Source: Lewinellaceae bacterium | GTDB taxonomy: Bacteria > Bacteroidota > Bacteroidia > Chitinophagales > Saprospiraceae | Length of the DNA stretch: 64,000 nt | Assembly (NCBI GenBank): GCA_016712415.1 | Contig: JADJRC010000020.1 | Span: forward strand, 1-64,000 | Direction: 5' to 3' | In this document: piece by piece, positions 1-8,850 of the stretch | How positions within the stretch are numbered: the stretch's first letter is position 1 | How the letters are laid out: every line of letters starts with the position of its first letter | The notes under the pieces: model-generated | The model's database searches: none | The model's input: only the letters and a program-made list of their open reading frames with translations | What the model was told of the DNA's origin: nothing | Program-made: the position numbers and the translations under genes

Positions 1-126
1 CTCAATATCGCCGCAAGAGTGATGCCAGGTACCCACAAACTGAAGGATTTCAACATCGAGCACAAACTCGACGGGTACGCGATCAAAGATACGGTGTTTC
101 TACCCAGTAAATTCCCCAACGTCTAA
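1..126 (+). CDS. C-terminal end of an unidentified protein (partial)
   Basis: An open frame enters from the left edge and ends at a TAA at 124-126, leaving 41 residues that finish FLPSKFPNV. I do not recognise the family. The neighbouring 3.3 kb is full of frameshifts, so this frame may also be corrupted. It runs convergently towards the ABC permease gene, with a palindrome-rich spacer between them. Confidence 0.4.
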   Translation, partial: LNIAARVMPGTHKLKDFNIEHKLDGYAIKDTVFLPSKFPNV

Positions 127-241
127 ACCAAACCCTCCGGGCCGGAAATGAAAATTACCGGCGAAGCGATTGCTATCGGATTTAGAAAGGCCCGTATTTC
201 AGGAAACGGATCGGAATCGGGCATGTATTTGTGCGGCTAAT

Positions 242-349
242 TACCGCCAACCTCCGGTTGGCAGAGTACCACCAACCTCCGGTTGGCAAAGTGCTACCAA
301 CCGGAGGTTGGCGGTATGCCCTGCTTCGAGTTGCCAACCGGAGGGTTGG
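242..349. repeat. four-copy 15-bp palindromic repeat cluster
   Basis: Four near-identical units of the type CCAACCTCCGGTTGG lie at 247-261, 272-286, 297-311 and 334-349. The first two are in one orientation and the last two in the other, and the last unit has one extra G. Each unit is itself almost palindromic. In addition 242-261 is the exact reverse complement of 297-316, giving a 20-bp inverted repeat. The cluster fills the spacer between two convergent genes, so a role in transcription termination is plausible. Confidence 0.85.
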
Positions 350-351
350 CG

Positions 352-1615
352 CTACTTCCGGATGGCTTCCACCGGATCCATCCGGCTAGCCTGGGATGCC
401 GGAATCAACCCGAAAGGCACGCCTACAGATGACCGAAGTCACCACGCCCGATCAGCACATTGCTCAAAAGACAAGTGGATGTCAAAGTCCATTGCCTTTG
501 ATATGCCCCTCGGTGACCAGCCAGATGAGCACCAGCCCGATGGGCCGCCACACGATGCACAGTACCACGGCTTCAAACAGGATTTCCAGCAGGATAAACC
601 AGCGTTTTGCTCCCCAGTGCCATCTTGATGCCGATAATGTTGGTCCGCTCTTTTACTGAAACGAACATGATGTTGCACCAAGAACATGCCCACGATCAGC
701 GCGAACACGCCGATGATAAAACCGGCCAGGTTCAAGGTGCTGAACACGCTGTCGAACAGCCGCTGAGAATAGACAGGGTATTGAGTGCGAAGTTGTTCTC
801 TTCGCGGGGTTTCAGCCGCCGTTCCCCGCAGCACCCCGATGATATCGTCCTTCATCGCATCGAGGCTAACGCCGGGCTTTGCTTTGACGAGCAAGCTGGT
901 GCCGGCCAAGCCGCCTTTTTCGCGCACCCCAAAACCGCGGCGCGCCAGGGTGTAGCTTACCAGCACCCCGTTGTCGAAATTGAAAGGTTTCAGCAGGTCT
1001 TTGCCCGATTTTTTCAATACGCCAAGCACCCGCAATTTGCGCCCGTTGACATTCACCTCTTTGTCCAGCGGGTCGATGCCGATGCCGAACAGCTCTTCCG
1101 CGATGACCCCGCCGAGGATGCAGACATCGCTGCCGCTCTGGTACTCCACCGGCGAGAAATAACGGCCTTCCCCTTCAAATTCGAGGTGGAACAAATCGCG
1201 GCAGTCTTCCGTGACCCCCAGGGTGAACACCCGTTCCACGTTGGAAGAGTGCCATTTCACCGTTTGGCGGTATTGCCCCAAAAACCGACCTGAAAAGTCG
1301 GCGTTTTCAAGTTGTCGCGCAAGGTTTCGAATTCGCGGTAAGTAAAATTGCGGGCGACGCATCCATTTCAGAAATTGTTGCCCCGGGTCTTCTTCTGTCA
1401 GGAAAATTTCTCCAGGTAGATCACATCGTTGCCCAGTTTTTCCATGCTGTTGCGGATGTTGTCTTCCAGGGAATTCACGGCGCTTTTTACCCCGATGATG
1501 CAGAAGATGCCGATGGTGACGCCCAGCAGCGACAAGAAGGGCGCAATTTGTTGGCCATCAGTTGCTGCCACGCCTGTGCGGCGCCTTCAAACAGAATACG
1601 GAAAAATTGCCTCAT
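352..1615 (-). pseudogene. ABC transporter permease (MacB/FtsX-like), multiply frameshifted
   Basis: Read across frames on the minus strand this is a MacB-type permease. An N-terminal segment starts at 1615 (MRQFFRILFEGAAQAWQQ, then a membrane segment LSLLGVTIGIFCIIG). A periplasmic core follows (about 1360-720, containing VLGVLKKSGKDLL), then the FtsX membrane segment NLAGFIIGVFALIVGMF. The end is the typical tail ASQASRMDPVEAIRK with its stop at 352-354. At least four frame changes are needed: near 1590, 1390, 650 and 440. Such permeases export lipids, lipoproteins or drugs with a separate ATPase, which is not in the window. The frame breaks may be sequencing error or true decay. Confidence 0.75.
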
Positions 1616-1716
1616 GATGCGGAAGCGGTGGGTTTGGACTACTTGATGCGAACTTCAGTCTTCAAAGGTAATCGCCGCTTGCAGCACCTGTACCGCGTTT
1701 CGATAAATCGCGGCAG

Positions 1717-2680
1717 TTAATCTACTGAAGTTGGGGTTTTCAGCGGATAAGCAGTGCAAACCATTACATCTTTCCTTTCGCGGGGCCGGACTGCCGCTCG
1801 GCGGCACGGAGTTGATCGCTGGTAAGGGTGCTCCCGTCGTGGCTCCAGCCGGGTGGACCGAAGACATACAACAGTTTTTCCCGCCACCGCACGGGTTTGC
1901 GCAGGTCGCGCAGGATATTCAGCCATTCGCCGGAATACGATGCGAAACGCATTCAGGCGCTCAACGGACTTAGTCAGGACCTTAGCGTATCGGTTCATAC
2001 TGCCGGTCTTCGAGTTCGGGCTGGAACGTACCGAACCCATTTGTCCCATACGATAGCAGCATGCCGGGTTGCGATCGAGGTAAAGACAGGTTGGACGCGT
2101 GGTGTACCGGTGGTGGGAGGGCGTTACCGGGATGTATTCAATGTAGCCCAGTTTGCCGACATGCTCGGTATGCGCGAGATACCCACAAATCTGGGTTGCG
2201 GAAAGATAAAAACGATATCTAACTCCTTGAAGCCTGCAAGCGCCAGCGGAATAAAATAGATAAAGCGGTAGGGGTTGAAACTACCGACGGAGCGAAAGCC
2301 TACGGTCAGGTTTGCACTGCTCCGAAGGTGGTGCGTCACGTGTACTGCCAGAAAAACACGGGCGGTGGTCGACCCGGTGCAGCCAGTAAAACAGGAAGTC
2401 CATGCCCACCACGAGCCAGAACCTTCAATACCAGAGCGGATGGTCAGTTGGAACAATTGATGCCAGGAAAAAACCGGTCGGGCGCTACCACATACACCGC
2501 CCCCAGGAACCAGCAAGTCCATCCGCTGTTCGGCAAGCATCAGTTAAGGTTAACGCGGTATCGCGCCAGGTATGGCACGGGATGCGGCGAAAATGGCTGA
2601 GCGCCACTTCCAGGCCGATGACGAGGAGGTACGCTTGGGTGCTGGTCGAGGGATGAGTGGTTGTTCCCGGAGTGCTTCAT
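1717..2680 (-). pseudogene. sterol desaturase / fatty acid hydroxylase family, multiply frameshifted
   Basis: Minus-strand fragments in different frames match a membrane di-iron hydroxylase of the sterol desaturase family. The N-terminal piece STQAYLLVIGLEVALSHF is followed by a middle piece with the histidine motif HVTHH and then NLTVGFRS. Next comes YRFIYFIPLAL, and the C-terminal piece is FGPPGWSHDG. The intact family is about 300-400 residues, which fits the 960 bp span. Several single-base shifts separate the pieces, for example near 2290, 2180 and 1960. The start at 2680 and the end near 1717 are estimates. It lies between the broken ABC permease and the broken LysE gene, all on the same strand. 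Confidence 0.7.
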
Positions 2681-2724
2681 GCGTATTTGTTCGGAGATTC
2701 TGAAACCAGGGCGCCTGGCTTCGT

Positions 2725-3333
2725 TTAAAACGCGTTTTTGATTACCTTAGACAAGATCAACTTAACGGTGATGATGAGCACAGCTACCGGCTGTTGACGA
2801 CTTTTTGGGGGTGGCCCGGCGTTCGAGCGCTTGCCGATCGGTGAGCCGAGCAAGACCTTGGACAGGTCAGTGGACAACAACTGATCAGGGTAGTGATAAA
2901 TCTCACAAACACCGGATGTTTTTCGGGTACCAGCTCTGCCCGGACAAGCGGTGCCGGAAGCTAATCCAGGACAGCAAGTTCGGAGAGGATTGGTCATATT
3001 GATCAAAACCACCGCAAATGGAGTCAGCCAGCTCTACGGAAGCATCGCCAGTGTGTTTCGAACGGGGGGCAGCTTTTGGGCCAAACCGCGATGTGCCGAA
3101 TCCGCAAGATCAGGCCGCTCAGCAGGCAAAACCGGATTGAAAAATGCTCTGTCGCTGATTTCAGCCAGTTTCGCACACTCTCCGCAACCGCCGGTAACCG
3201 GCTAACATATCGCTCGCGAACGCACCGCCCACAAGCGTGCCACGCCATTGCGCCATCCACAGCTAAGCGTCACCCTCAGGCTCACGAAAAACATCGGACC
3301 CAACAGCAGGCCAATACGCAGTCCGGCTAACAT
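2725..3333 (-). pseudogene. LysE/RhtB-family amino acid exporter, multiply frameshifted
   Basis: From an ATG at 3333 the minus strand reads MLAGLRIGLLLGPMFFVSL, the glycine-rich first membrane segment of LysE-type exporters. After several frame changes the C-terminal half is recognisable as STDLSKVLLGSPIGKR and then AVLIITVKLILSKVI. The span of about 200 codons equals the usual length of the family. LysE proteins export amino acids or related small molecules across the inner membrane. It is the third successive frame-broken gene on this strand. Family assignment is moderately secure because both ends match. Confidence 0.6.
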
Positions 3334-3502
3334 TCCTTCAGGAGCTAGGCTCCATGTTTTATTTTTCGGGCGCAAAAGTAGGCAACAAAGCGGCTGGAGC
3401 AGTTGAAAAAAAATTTAACGGGAGGTTAACCCTGAGGTACCCAACGGCGTGGCACCACAAGCGGGTCTTTACAGGAAAGTTCACATTTTAACCGCATGCG
3501 AC

Positions 3503-3961
3503 ATGAAAAATGCTTTTTTATTGTTTATTTTGTTCGCCTTTACCGCAGCTGTAAGTTGCTCAAAATCCAAAACGGAAACGGCGCCCTGTACGGGAGGCGC
3601 AACGGAATACAAGCTGGACGAACCCTTTTTTATGTGCTTTGGCGCCAGTGTCCAGGGACAGGATGACACCGTAACCCTGGACATTGAATTCGATGAAGTG
3701 TACGGAGATAGCCGGTGTGCTTATGATGTGGATTGTGTCTGGCAGGGGCGGGTGGATATTGGCCTGACCTTCAAATACGGTCAGGATGAAATGAAAGATA
3801 CCCTGTCGATAGGTGGTTTGAGCGCCGATCCCAAATCCGATTCGACCCTGTTCAAGGGGTATAAGATCAAAATGATCAGTGTCGATCCTTACCCCGAATA
3901 TGCCCAAGTACCCATACCTTTCGAGGAATACAAAATCAAACTTGTCGTGTCCTCAGAATAA
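3503..3961 (+). CDS. small secreted lipoprotein, paralogue of the next gene
   Basis: A 152-residue protein. I chose the start at 3503 because it places a signal peptide (MKNAFLLFILFAFTAAVSC) with a lipobox cysteine directly at the N-terminus; an upstream in-frame ATG at 3449 would add 18 unlikely residues. The mature part carries the motif DSRCAYDVDCVWQGRVDI, also found as DSRCPEGVQCIWAGRVDV in the following gene, and a C-terminal YKIKL strand. The two genes are 30 bp apart and probably form an operon. Function is unknown. The conserved cysteine pair probably makes a disulfide in the periplasm or at the cell surface. Confidence 0.85.
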   Translation: MKNAFLLFILFAFTAAVSCSKSKTETAPCTGGATEYKLDEPFFMCFGASVQGQDDTVTLDIEFDEVYGDSRCAYDVDCVWQGRVDIGLTFKYGQDEMKDTLSIGGLSADPKSDSTLFKGYKIKMISVDPYPEYAQVPIPFEEYKIKLVVSSE

Positions 3962-3991
3962 TATTCCGATCATTCACCAAACCCTTACTTT

Positions 3992-4420
3992 ATGAGAAAC
4001 AATCTTTTTGCACTCTTCGCCGCCAGTTTGCTGTTTACCTGTTTCGGATGCCCGCCACCGGCGCATTGCGATCAGCAATTCAATGTAAATGAGGCATTTA
4101 GTATGAATCAAGGTACTTCAGCCTGCATGAAAACGGAGACAGACTTTACCATTCGTTTCAACCAGGTAACCGACGACAGCCGCTGTCCCGAAGGTGTCCA
4201 GTGTATCTGGGCGGGCCGGGTGGATGTGGCCCTTATCCTGGCCAAAGACGGCGCCGCCCAAAACATCGAACTTTCTTCCGGCGACCTGGGCAAGGGTGGA
4301 AAGGGCGAAGTTGTTTTCAACGGATATACCATTCGACTGGAAAACATAGCGCCTGCCAAGGTGGAAGGCTCGAAGATCGAGCAAAAGGATTATACGATCC
4401 GGTTAATGGTTGCGAAGTGA
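3992..4420 (+). CDS. small secreted lipoprotein, paralogue of the preceding gene
   Basis: A 142-residue lipoprotein with the signal MRNNLFALFAASLLFTCFGC and the cysteine at position 20 as acylation site. It shares with its neighbour the motif DSRCP..VQCIWAGRVDV and the C-terminal pattern FNGYTIRLENIAP...DYTIRL. This suggests an all-beta fold in which a short loop is closed by two cysteines. The pair looks like a tandem duplication with substantial divergence. No specific function can be read from the sequence. Confidence 0.85.
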   Translation: MRNNLFALFAASLLFTCFGCPPPAHCDQQFNVNEAFSMNQGTSACMKTETDFTIRFNQVTDDSRCPEGVQCIWAGRVDVALILAKDGAAQNIELSSGDLGKGGKGEVVFNGYTIRLENIAPAKVEGSKIEQKDYTIRLMVAK

Positions 4421-4460
4421 TGAAAAGAGGGCGATGTATCTAAATGCGCCAAATGCACTA

Positions 4461-4652
4461 ACCATTCCTTGTCTTGTTGTAAACAACCGTCCGATCTACG
4501 GACACGCAACGCCACCATCATTCCTTGTCATGTTGTAAACAACCGTCCGATCTACGGGCAGAACCCGTGATCAAATACTTTCAAGAAAGTGAAACATGAC
4601 GCCTTGCCCGCACCTGAATCGGACAGGTGTTTACAACAAGACAAGGAATGGT
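4461..4652. repeat. intergenic inverted and direct repeat
   Basis: The 24 bases at 4461-4484 are the exact reverse complement of 4629-4652, and pairing continues with a few mismatches through a CCGTCCGAT element. A second direct copy of the same element lies at 4519-4557. Two copies in one direction and one in the other therefore occupy the 259-bp spacer between convergent genes. The RNA could fold into alternative long stems. A bidirectional terminator or a small dispersed repeat are both possible. Confidence 0.85.
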
Positions 4653-4679
4653 TCGTGCGTTGCTTAACCTCCAATCATC

Positions 4680-7184
4680 TTACTTCAGCATCAGCTTGCC
4701 CGTCCCAAGTACCGTGCTTCCCGAGATGACTTTCAGGAAATACATGCCGGAGGGCAGTTGACCGCGTTCCAGTTTCCATTGCCGGTTTTCGAGGTTGCCC
4801 GTGCGAACCAGTTTGCCGGTGGCGTCGTACATCGCCACCTGCCAGCCGCTCTGCTGTGACAGGCCTTCGATGACAAGCATAGCCGTTTCTGCAACAGGGT
4901 TGGGCACTACGCGCAGGCTGAGTCCGTCGACAAACGGTTGCCAGGTATTCACCACGACGAAATTATCTCCCACCCGGTGCGTGGTTGTATTCGTGTAAAC
5001 AGGTTCGTTAAAATCAAAGAAGATACCTGCACGGTTCAGGATATCGGTTTCCAGCGGAACGTTTGCCTGCTGTGCAACGCGGAAGGAAACAAATCCCTGC
5101 GAGGCTTCCAGGTTGGTGCTGCTGTCGGGCAGCAGGATATTGTCGAATGTAAACTTGATATTCCGGTCGCCGTAGTATTCAAACGTATAGGGGTGGCTGC
5201 CGGCGCCGGGCACTACCGAGCCCGCATCGAGCCAGGGCGACAGTTCGTCGCGAATGACTACTGTGAAGGCCGTATCAGTCCCGGTGTTCTGGAACCGGAT
5301 GAGGTATTCGATATCCGTTCCGGGCCGTACATAGTGCGCCGTACCATATCCCAAAGGAAAACCCTGCTTGTCGTTGGGGTCGTAGGAGCCCTGGTTGGCG
5401 CGGCATTCGATATCGACCCAGGGGTCGTCGTCGTTTTGCGGGAACTGGTTGACAAACCCCGTAGTGAACTGGTTGCCCGTAACACAACCTTCTACAGACA
5501 GGCTTGGCATGGAACTGCCCGGGTGGAACGGCTCCTGCGGTACTTCCAGGCGCCAGGTTGCGCCGTTGGCCGGCACTTTGACGTGGTACGACTCACTGGG
5601 CGCAAGCGATACGCCGGGCGAAGGATGTTCGTACATCACGGCGTCTTCAATCACAACGTAATCCAGCGGCACGGACATCGGGCCGGCGCCGATATTTTTG
5701 ATCTCGAAATCGAGTGAATCGCTGTTGCACTGGGCGTTGAGTTGCAGGCTGGCGCCCGACCACATGGCGTTTTGAGGCTCACAGTTGCCGGTGGGGTAGA
5801 TCACGCCTTCGAGGCAATGGGTTTGTCCCAATACGGCGTTGCAACTGACCGAAACGTTTATCCAGAATGAGCCGCAGGTGTTGAACGGCACAGTGCCGAG
5901 GTCGAAACTGTACACGTCATTCCCAAGGCTGGTAAAAGGCACAGACGCTGAGTTTGGTGTCAGGAAAGGGTCGAACAATATCTCCACATGCGAATCCGTG
6001 GCATCCTCCGTACCCTGGTTGCAGTAATTGACCCATACGGTGCTCGAAAAACAACGCCGCAGGAAAGGGATACTGATATCGACAGTCATGGCGGGGCAAA
6101 CTGCCTGGGGCTGCAGCAGAAAGTCCTGTGTAATCGTCTGATTGGCGCCTATGGATACCGTTACCGATGCCGGACAGGGCTCCCAGAGACTGTTTATAGG
6201 GAGAACGATAACGTCGTAGGTGCCCGGATTCATTTCCACCCGGTAAAATCCGTCCACGTCGGTCGTAGTGTAGTATTCATTGCCGGAAGCATCGGTCACC
6301 TTGATGGCCATGTATTTAAGCGGTACATCCGACGCTTCCACCGTGCAATTGGTATTCCAGTCGGCATATACATACCCTTCAAGATTGGCGCACTCATCGG
6401 GCTCGTTTTCCACTACAATGCTGGCAACGGCGGAGCAGCCTGCAGCGTCGGTTACGGTGACGACATAGGTGCCCGCCGGCGGATCGTTTATCCAGGGACT
6501 GCTGGAGCCGTTGTTCCATGTATACGTATAGGGTGGATTGCCTCCCTGCACGATGGCTGTCGTGCCCAGCGAGTCATTGCAAAAGGGACTGTCGAAATAA
6601 GAGATCGAGACGCTCAGCGGGACGGGAGGAGTCAGGGTAATGCATTGTACGGCTGAACAGCCCGCCCCTACGTTGGTCACCGTTACACAAAAAGTTGTCG
6701 GTCCATTTACAATCGCTTCGATGGTTTGGGTCGTGGCTCCGCCGGGCGTCCATTCATACTCAAATGGTCCGTTGCCATTGGTCACAAAGGCCGTGAGTAA
6801 CATGGGCTCGTTTTCCGGATCGCAGGGCGCCAAGGCATTGAAGGTGATGGATGGCGTCGCTAAATCGCCCAGCACCAGGGTGGTATCTGCACCTACACAA
6901 CCGGTCAGGGAATCGTAGACGAACAAGGCGACATTCCCGGGTTGGCTTACCGACGGATTCAGTACTGAAGGGTTGGACACGGGCCCAAACCACTGGAAGG
7001 AATAATTGCCGGTTGGCGGTGTTATCGTTCCCTGCAATTGTACAACGGGGTTCAGGCAATCCAGTATGGCCGGCGAAGGCGTGATCTGCACCGTCGGCGG
7101 CGTGCCGTTGCATTGAGAATAGGCGTGTTGCAGGTGCAAAAGCCAAAGGACTGGAAGTAAAAGAAACAATTTTTTCATGTGCAT
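4680..7184 (-). CDS. large T9SS cargo protein with SprB-type repeat and DUF11-like domain
   Basis: About 834 residues. I place the start at 7184 (or 7178), just before the signal peptide KKLFLLLPVLWLLHLQHAYSQ; the open frame continues upstream to 7244. Domains in order: Ig/PKD-like segments (to about 195), an SprB-type repeat (NPPYTYTWNNGS ... PAGTYVVTVTDAAGCS), a carboxypeptidase-regulatory-like domain (GYVYADWNTNC ... VDGFYRVEMNPGTYDV), two further beta domains, and a DPNDK...YLIRFQNTGTDTA domain typical of Bacteroidota surface proteins. A C-terminal type A sorting domain (VVPNPVAETAML ... LPSGMYFLKV) closes it. The protein should be exported by the T9SS and attached to the surface or secreted. 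Likely an adhesin or structural protein. Confidence 0.9.
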   Translation of the reverse strand: MHMKKLFLLLPVLWLLHLQHAYSQCNGTPPTVQITPSPAILDCLNPVVQLQGTITPPTGNYSFQWFGPVSNPSVLNPSVSQPGNVALFVYDSLTGCVGADTTLVLGDLATPSITFNALAPCDPENEPMLLTAFVTNGNGPFEYEWTPGGATTQTIEAIVNGPTTFCVTVTNVGAGCSAVQCITLTPPVPLSVSISYFDSPFCNDSLGTTAIVQGGNPPYTYTWNNGSSSPWINDPPAGTYVVTVTDAAGCSAVASIVVENEPDECANLEGYVYADWNTNCTVEASDVPLKYMAIKVTDASGNEYYTTTDVDGFYRVEMNPGTYDVIVLPINSLWEPCPASVTVSIGANQTITQDFLLQPQAVCPAMTVDISIPFLRRCFSSTVWVNYCNQGTEDATDSHVEILFDPFLTPNSASVPFTSLGNDVYSFDLGTVPFNTCGSFWINVSVSCNAVLGQTHCLEGVIYPTGNCEPQNAMWSGASLQLNAQCNSDSLDFEIKNIGAGPMSVPLDYVVIEDAVMYEHPSPGVSLAPSESYHVKVPANGATWRLEVPQEPFHPGSSMPSLSVEGCVTGNQFTTGFVNQFPQNDDDPWVDIECRANQGSYDPNDKQGFPLGYGTAHYVRPGTDIEYLIRFQNTGTDTAFTVVIRDELSPWLDAGSVVPGAGSHPYTFEYYGDRNIKFTFDNILLPDSSTNLEASQGFVSFRVAQQANVPLETDILNRAGIFFDFNEPVYTNTTTHRVGDNFVVVNTWQPFVDGLSLRVVPNPVAETAMLVIEGLSQQSGWQVAMYDATGKLVRTGNLENRQWKLERGQLPSGMYFLKVISGSTVLGTGKLMLK

Positions 7185-7446
7185 AGGATGTTGCGTTTGG
7201 GAATGAATGAACAGGTGAAAGCCTAATCTTGTCATGTTTTTCATCTGTTATACACCCGGATATATTCAGACGGTACAAAAGTTTGAATTCCTGGCGATAG
7301 AGACAAATACAATTTTTATCGTTTATTGTACTAAATTTGCATAAATATTATATTAAAATATTGATAAACAATTATTTGTAAAAGTTAAAATATTGACAAA
7401 GCCTTTATTTAAACTTTGCTGAACCCCCCCCAACCTGCCTGGTATC

Positions 7447-8850
7447 ATGGAAAATGCAAGAATCTGGCAAATCTTCCAGACGCTCGTGCCGCTGGAACGC
7501 AAATACCTCGGTCAATGGCTCAGATCGCCCTTCTTTTGCCGGCGCGAACAACCCCTGCTGTTGTTTGAATACTTTCAGCAATGCAAAGACGGCGGCGAAA
7601 GCCCGGACCAGGCAGCTGCTTTCAGGAAAATATTCGGGGCCGGGAAGTCGCTTAATATTCAGGCGTTACGGCAGGTCATGAGCGAACTCTCCGCGCAGAT
7701 CGAGCATTTTCTGGTGTACCGGGAAAAATTCGACGCCCGGGAAGGATACCACATTGCCCTTGCTTCGGCTTATCGCCGTCGCGGACTGGAAAAACATTTT
7801 CGGCAGAGCCTGCACGCAGCGCGTGTGGACTGGGAACAACAGCCCTGCCGGCACACAGAGTATTTTGACGCCCAGGTTGCCCTTGAATTCGAATTGTACC
7901 GGCACCTTAGCGCAGGGCGCCGGACGGAGGCCCTGAACATGCAGCAGTTGTCGGACCAAACGGATGTTGCCTTCATCGCCCGGAAATTGCGCCTGGCCTG
8001 TTTTGCCCTGAGCCATCAGTCGGTGTACAATACCGACTACCGCTTCGGCCTGCTGGAGATGTTGCTCGAACACGTGCGCAATATGCCCGCACTTCAACAG
8101 ATACCCGCTGTCGGACTGTATTATTTTTGCTACCTGTCGCTGACTGACGCGGAAGGGGAACGGTACTTTATTCAGTTCAAAACAATGCTGTTCGCCTGCA
8201 CCGACCAACTGCCCGTTGATGAACAGCGCAACCTGCACCTGCTGGCCATCAATTTCTGTATCCGGAGGATCAACCAACTGGAAAGCCGGTATTCGCGGGA
8301 GGCCTACGAACTCTACAAATCGGCACTGCAAGCCAATCTTTTGCTGGAAAACAACCAGTTGTCGCATTTTGCGTACAACAACATCGCCGCTATCGCACTC
8401 AAGGTCGGCGAAACGGAATGGGCCGGTCATTTCATCCGGGAATACGCCCCGACGCTGGAAAAAAAGCACCGAAACGCGGCATTTCACCTGAATATGGCCC
8501 GGGTGGAATACGGCAGGCAAAACCTGAAATCCGCATTGCTGCACTTGCAGGAAGCGGATTACAAGGATCTCATCAATAACCTGATCGCCAAGTCGCTGCA
8601 ATTAAAGATATACTACGAAACAGGGGAATTCGATGCACTCGATGCCCACCTTCAGAGCATGCAAACCTTTATCCGCCGGCAACGGGTGATCGGGTACCAC
8701 AAAACCAACTTCCTCAACATCATTCGGTATACCCGCCGCCTGATGCAACTGCATCCCGCCGACAGGCAGGAAAAAGAGGTGCTACAGCGTCAAATTGAAG
8801 CGGAACCTGTCCTGACGGAAAAGGAATGGCTGCTGGAGCAAATGGCCTAA
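7447..8850 (+). CDS. helical protein of unknown function (467 aa)
   Basis: A 467-residue soluble protein with no signal peptide, rich in Arg, Gln, Leu and aromatic residues, and predicted by eye to be almost entirely alpha-helical. Segments such as LSHFAYNNIAAIALKVGETEWAG-type text look like degenerate TPR helices. I do not recognise a catalytic motif. It is preceded by an AT-rich 200-bp spacer and its stop overlaps the convergent fucosidase stop by four bases (8847-8850). A scaffold or regulatory role is possible, but this is only inferred from the helical repeat character. Confidence 0.85.
   Translation: MENARIWQIFQTLVPLERKYLGQWLRSPFFCRREQPLLLFEYFQQCKDGGESPDQAAAFRKIFGAGKSLNIQALRQVMSELSAQIEHFLVYREKFDAREGYHIALASAYRRRGLEKHFRQSLHAARVDWEQQPCRHTEYFDAQVALEFELYRHLSAGRRTEALNMQQLSDQTDVAFIARKLRLACFALSHQSVYNTDYRFGLLEMLLEHVRNMPALQQIPAVGLYYFCYLSLTDAEGERYFIQFKTMLFACTDQLPVDEQRNLHLLAINFCIRRINQLESRYSREAYELYKSALQANLLLENNQLSHFAYNNIAAIALKVGETEWAGHFIREYAPTLEKKHRNAAFHLNMARVEYGRQNLKSALLHLQEADYKDLINNLIAKSLQLKIYYETGEFDALDAHLQSMQTFIRRQRVIGYHKTNFLNIIRYTRRLMQLHPADRQEKEVLQRQIEAEPVLTEKEWLLEQMA

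Noticed and set aside
7290..7420. AT-rich region as replication origin
   Set aside because: No DnaA-box cluster, no dnaA or parAB nearby; it is more simply the promoter region of the following gene.
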